From contig JBDSSF010000003.1 in NCBI GenBank assembly GCA_039928925.1, positions 124,001 through 188,000 of the forward strand: a stretch of 64,000 nucleotides of DNA, read 5' to 3'. A program made the translations under genes and the position numbers. How positions within the stretch are numbered: the stretch's first letter is position 1; each line of letters starts with the position of its first letter. The notes beneath the pieces were generated by a model, which was not told the origin of the DNA, searched no databases, and worked only from the letters and a program-made list of their open reading frames with translations. Origin of the DNA: Candidatus Saccharimonadales bacterium (GTDB taxonomy: Bacteria; Patescibacteriota; Saccharimonadia; Saccharimonadales; Saccharimonadaceae). Positions 63,551 through 64,000 of the stretch are shown here, piece after piece.

Positions 63551-64000
63551 TTATTTCTCAAGAAGAACATAGCCATTTGCATCGCTGACAACTTTCCACC
63601 CAGATTTCTTCAGCTGGTAAGGCACGCCAATTATCCTGTCATCGTGCGCGACAAGTGCACAGGTTATATTATAAGTTCGAAACTGTTCATTACGAAATAC
63701 TGAGTCGTTGAGTATTTTTAAGTAGTCAGTCATATATTTATGCCCGTTACCTTCCCAGCTTGGCATACGGCCATCAATGTATACTTTTTGTGTTGGTAGT
63801 TTCCAGATGAAATATCCACCAGACTCGTATGTGTTAAAAAGATTACCTGAGCAAGGGTGCGCGGTCAAATATGCAACCGCACTACGCGGGTATGCCTCTT
63901 CTCTATCGAGAGGACCATTATATATGTCATAAAGACTCCAGGCTGATATAAGAGAAATGATACCAATGATAAGCCAAATAACCTTACGCTTAGGAAGATC
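63551..64000 (-). CDS. Membrane protein, C-terminal part
   Basis: The frame is open to the window edge (149 residues visible, start missing); the first in-frame initiator-like codon is a TTG at 63868 inside the protein. It begins with a membrane helix (VIWLIIGIISLISAWSLY), then AVAYLTAHPCSGNLFNTYESGGYFIWKLP, VYIDGRMPSWEG and a small C-terminal domain (KKSGWKVVSDANGYVLLEK). This matches the soluble tail of polytopic GT-C-like membrane proteins, where the phrase FN-YE-GGY-IWKLP-YIDGR recurs. The reaction is unknown. Confidence 0.7.
   Translation of the reverse strand, partial: DLPKRKVIWLIIGIISLISAWSLYDIYNGPLDREEAYPRSAVAYLTAHPCSGNLFNTYESGGYFIWKLPTQKVYIDGRMPSWEGNGHKYMTDYLKILNDSVFRNEQFRTYNITCALVAHDDRIIGVPYQLKKSGWKVVSDANGYVLLEK

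Overview
This 64 kb window looks like a chromosome segment of a Candidate Phyla Radiation bacterium, most likely Saccharibacteria (TM7). That assignment is inferred from gene content, since no database search was possible. It carries the order rpmH-rnpA-yidC-jag on one side of dnaA-dnaN-recF on the other. It has a split VirB4-type secretion cluster with small two-helix pilins, and its genes are very tightly packed with many 1-14 bp overlaps. The DNA is AT-rich and uses the standard code: TGA is a stop at many gene ends, which argues against Gracilibacteria and Absconditabacteria.

Region 1 (1-33.5 kb) builds the cell surface. It contains the end of an initiating sugar-phosphate transferase, glmS with a nucleotidyltransferase, and a complete dTDP-L-rhamnose pathway (rfbA, rfbB, and an rfbC-rfbD fusion). 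It also holds about ten glycosyltransferases, several of them multi-domain fusions, a CapD/PglF-type dehydratase, and a Wzm/Wzt ABC exporter with a carbohydrate-binding tail. A GtrB/GtrA-like pair and a succinyl-CoA ligase (sucC-sucD) also lie here. Embedded at 11-15.8 kb is a block of secreted proteins. Two of them combine a cell-wall-hydrolase-like domain with repeated YRFY...HLYT (DUF5648-like) modules.

Region 2 (33.5-39.6 kb) is the presumed replication origin: jag, yidC, rnpA and a small rpmH transcribed leftward, and dnaA, dnaN and recF rightward. DnaA-box-like sites lie upstream of dnaA and between dnaA and dnaN.

Region 3 (39.6-62.4 kb) encodes a type IV secretion-like envelope machine. 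The leftward genes are two VirB6-like polytopic proteins, PrgI (VirB3-like), a split VirB4 ATPase, and a membrane protein ending in an NlpC/P60-like domain. They also include a three-domain wall hydrolase (GH3, lysozyme, C39-like) and several single-pass membrane proteins. Five divergent pilin-like genes carry six pilin modules, because one protein is a tandem double pilin. No relaxase or coupling protein is visible. Inside the cluster lies one conspicuously GC-rich gene (56190-56735) that looks foreign.

Region 4 (62.4-64 kb) has an Hsp20 chaperone, a tRNA-Ser(UGA) and the end of a membrane protein.

A recurring feature is a -10 box 6-9 bases upstream of the start codon, usually with no Shine-Dalgarno sequence. 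This predicts leaderless mRNAs for many first-in-operon genes.
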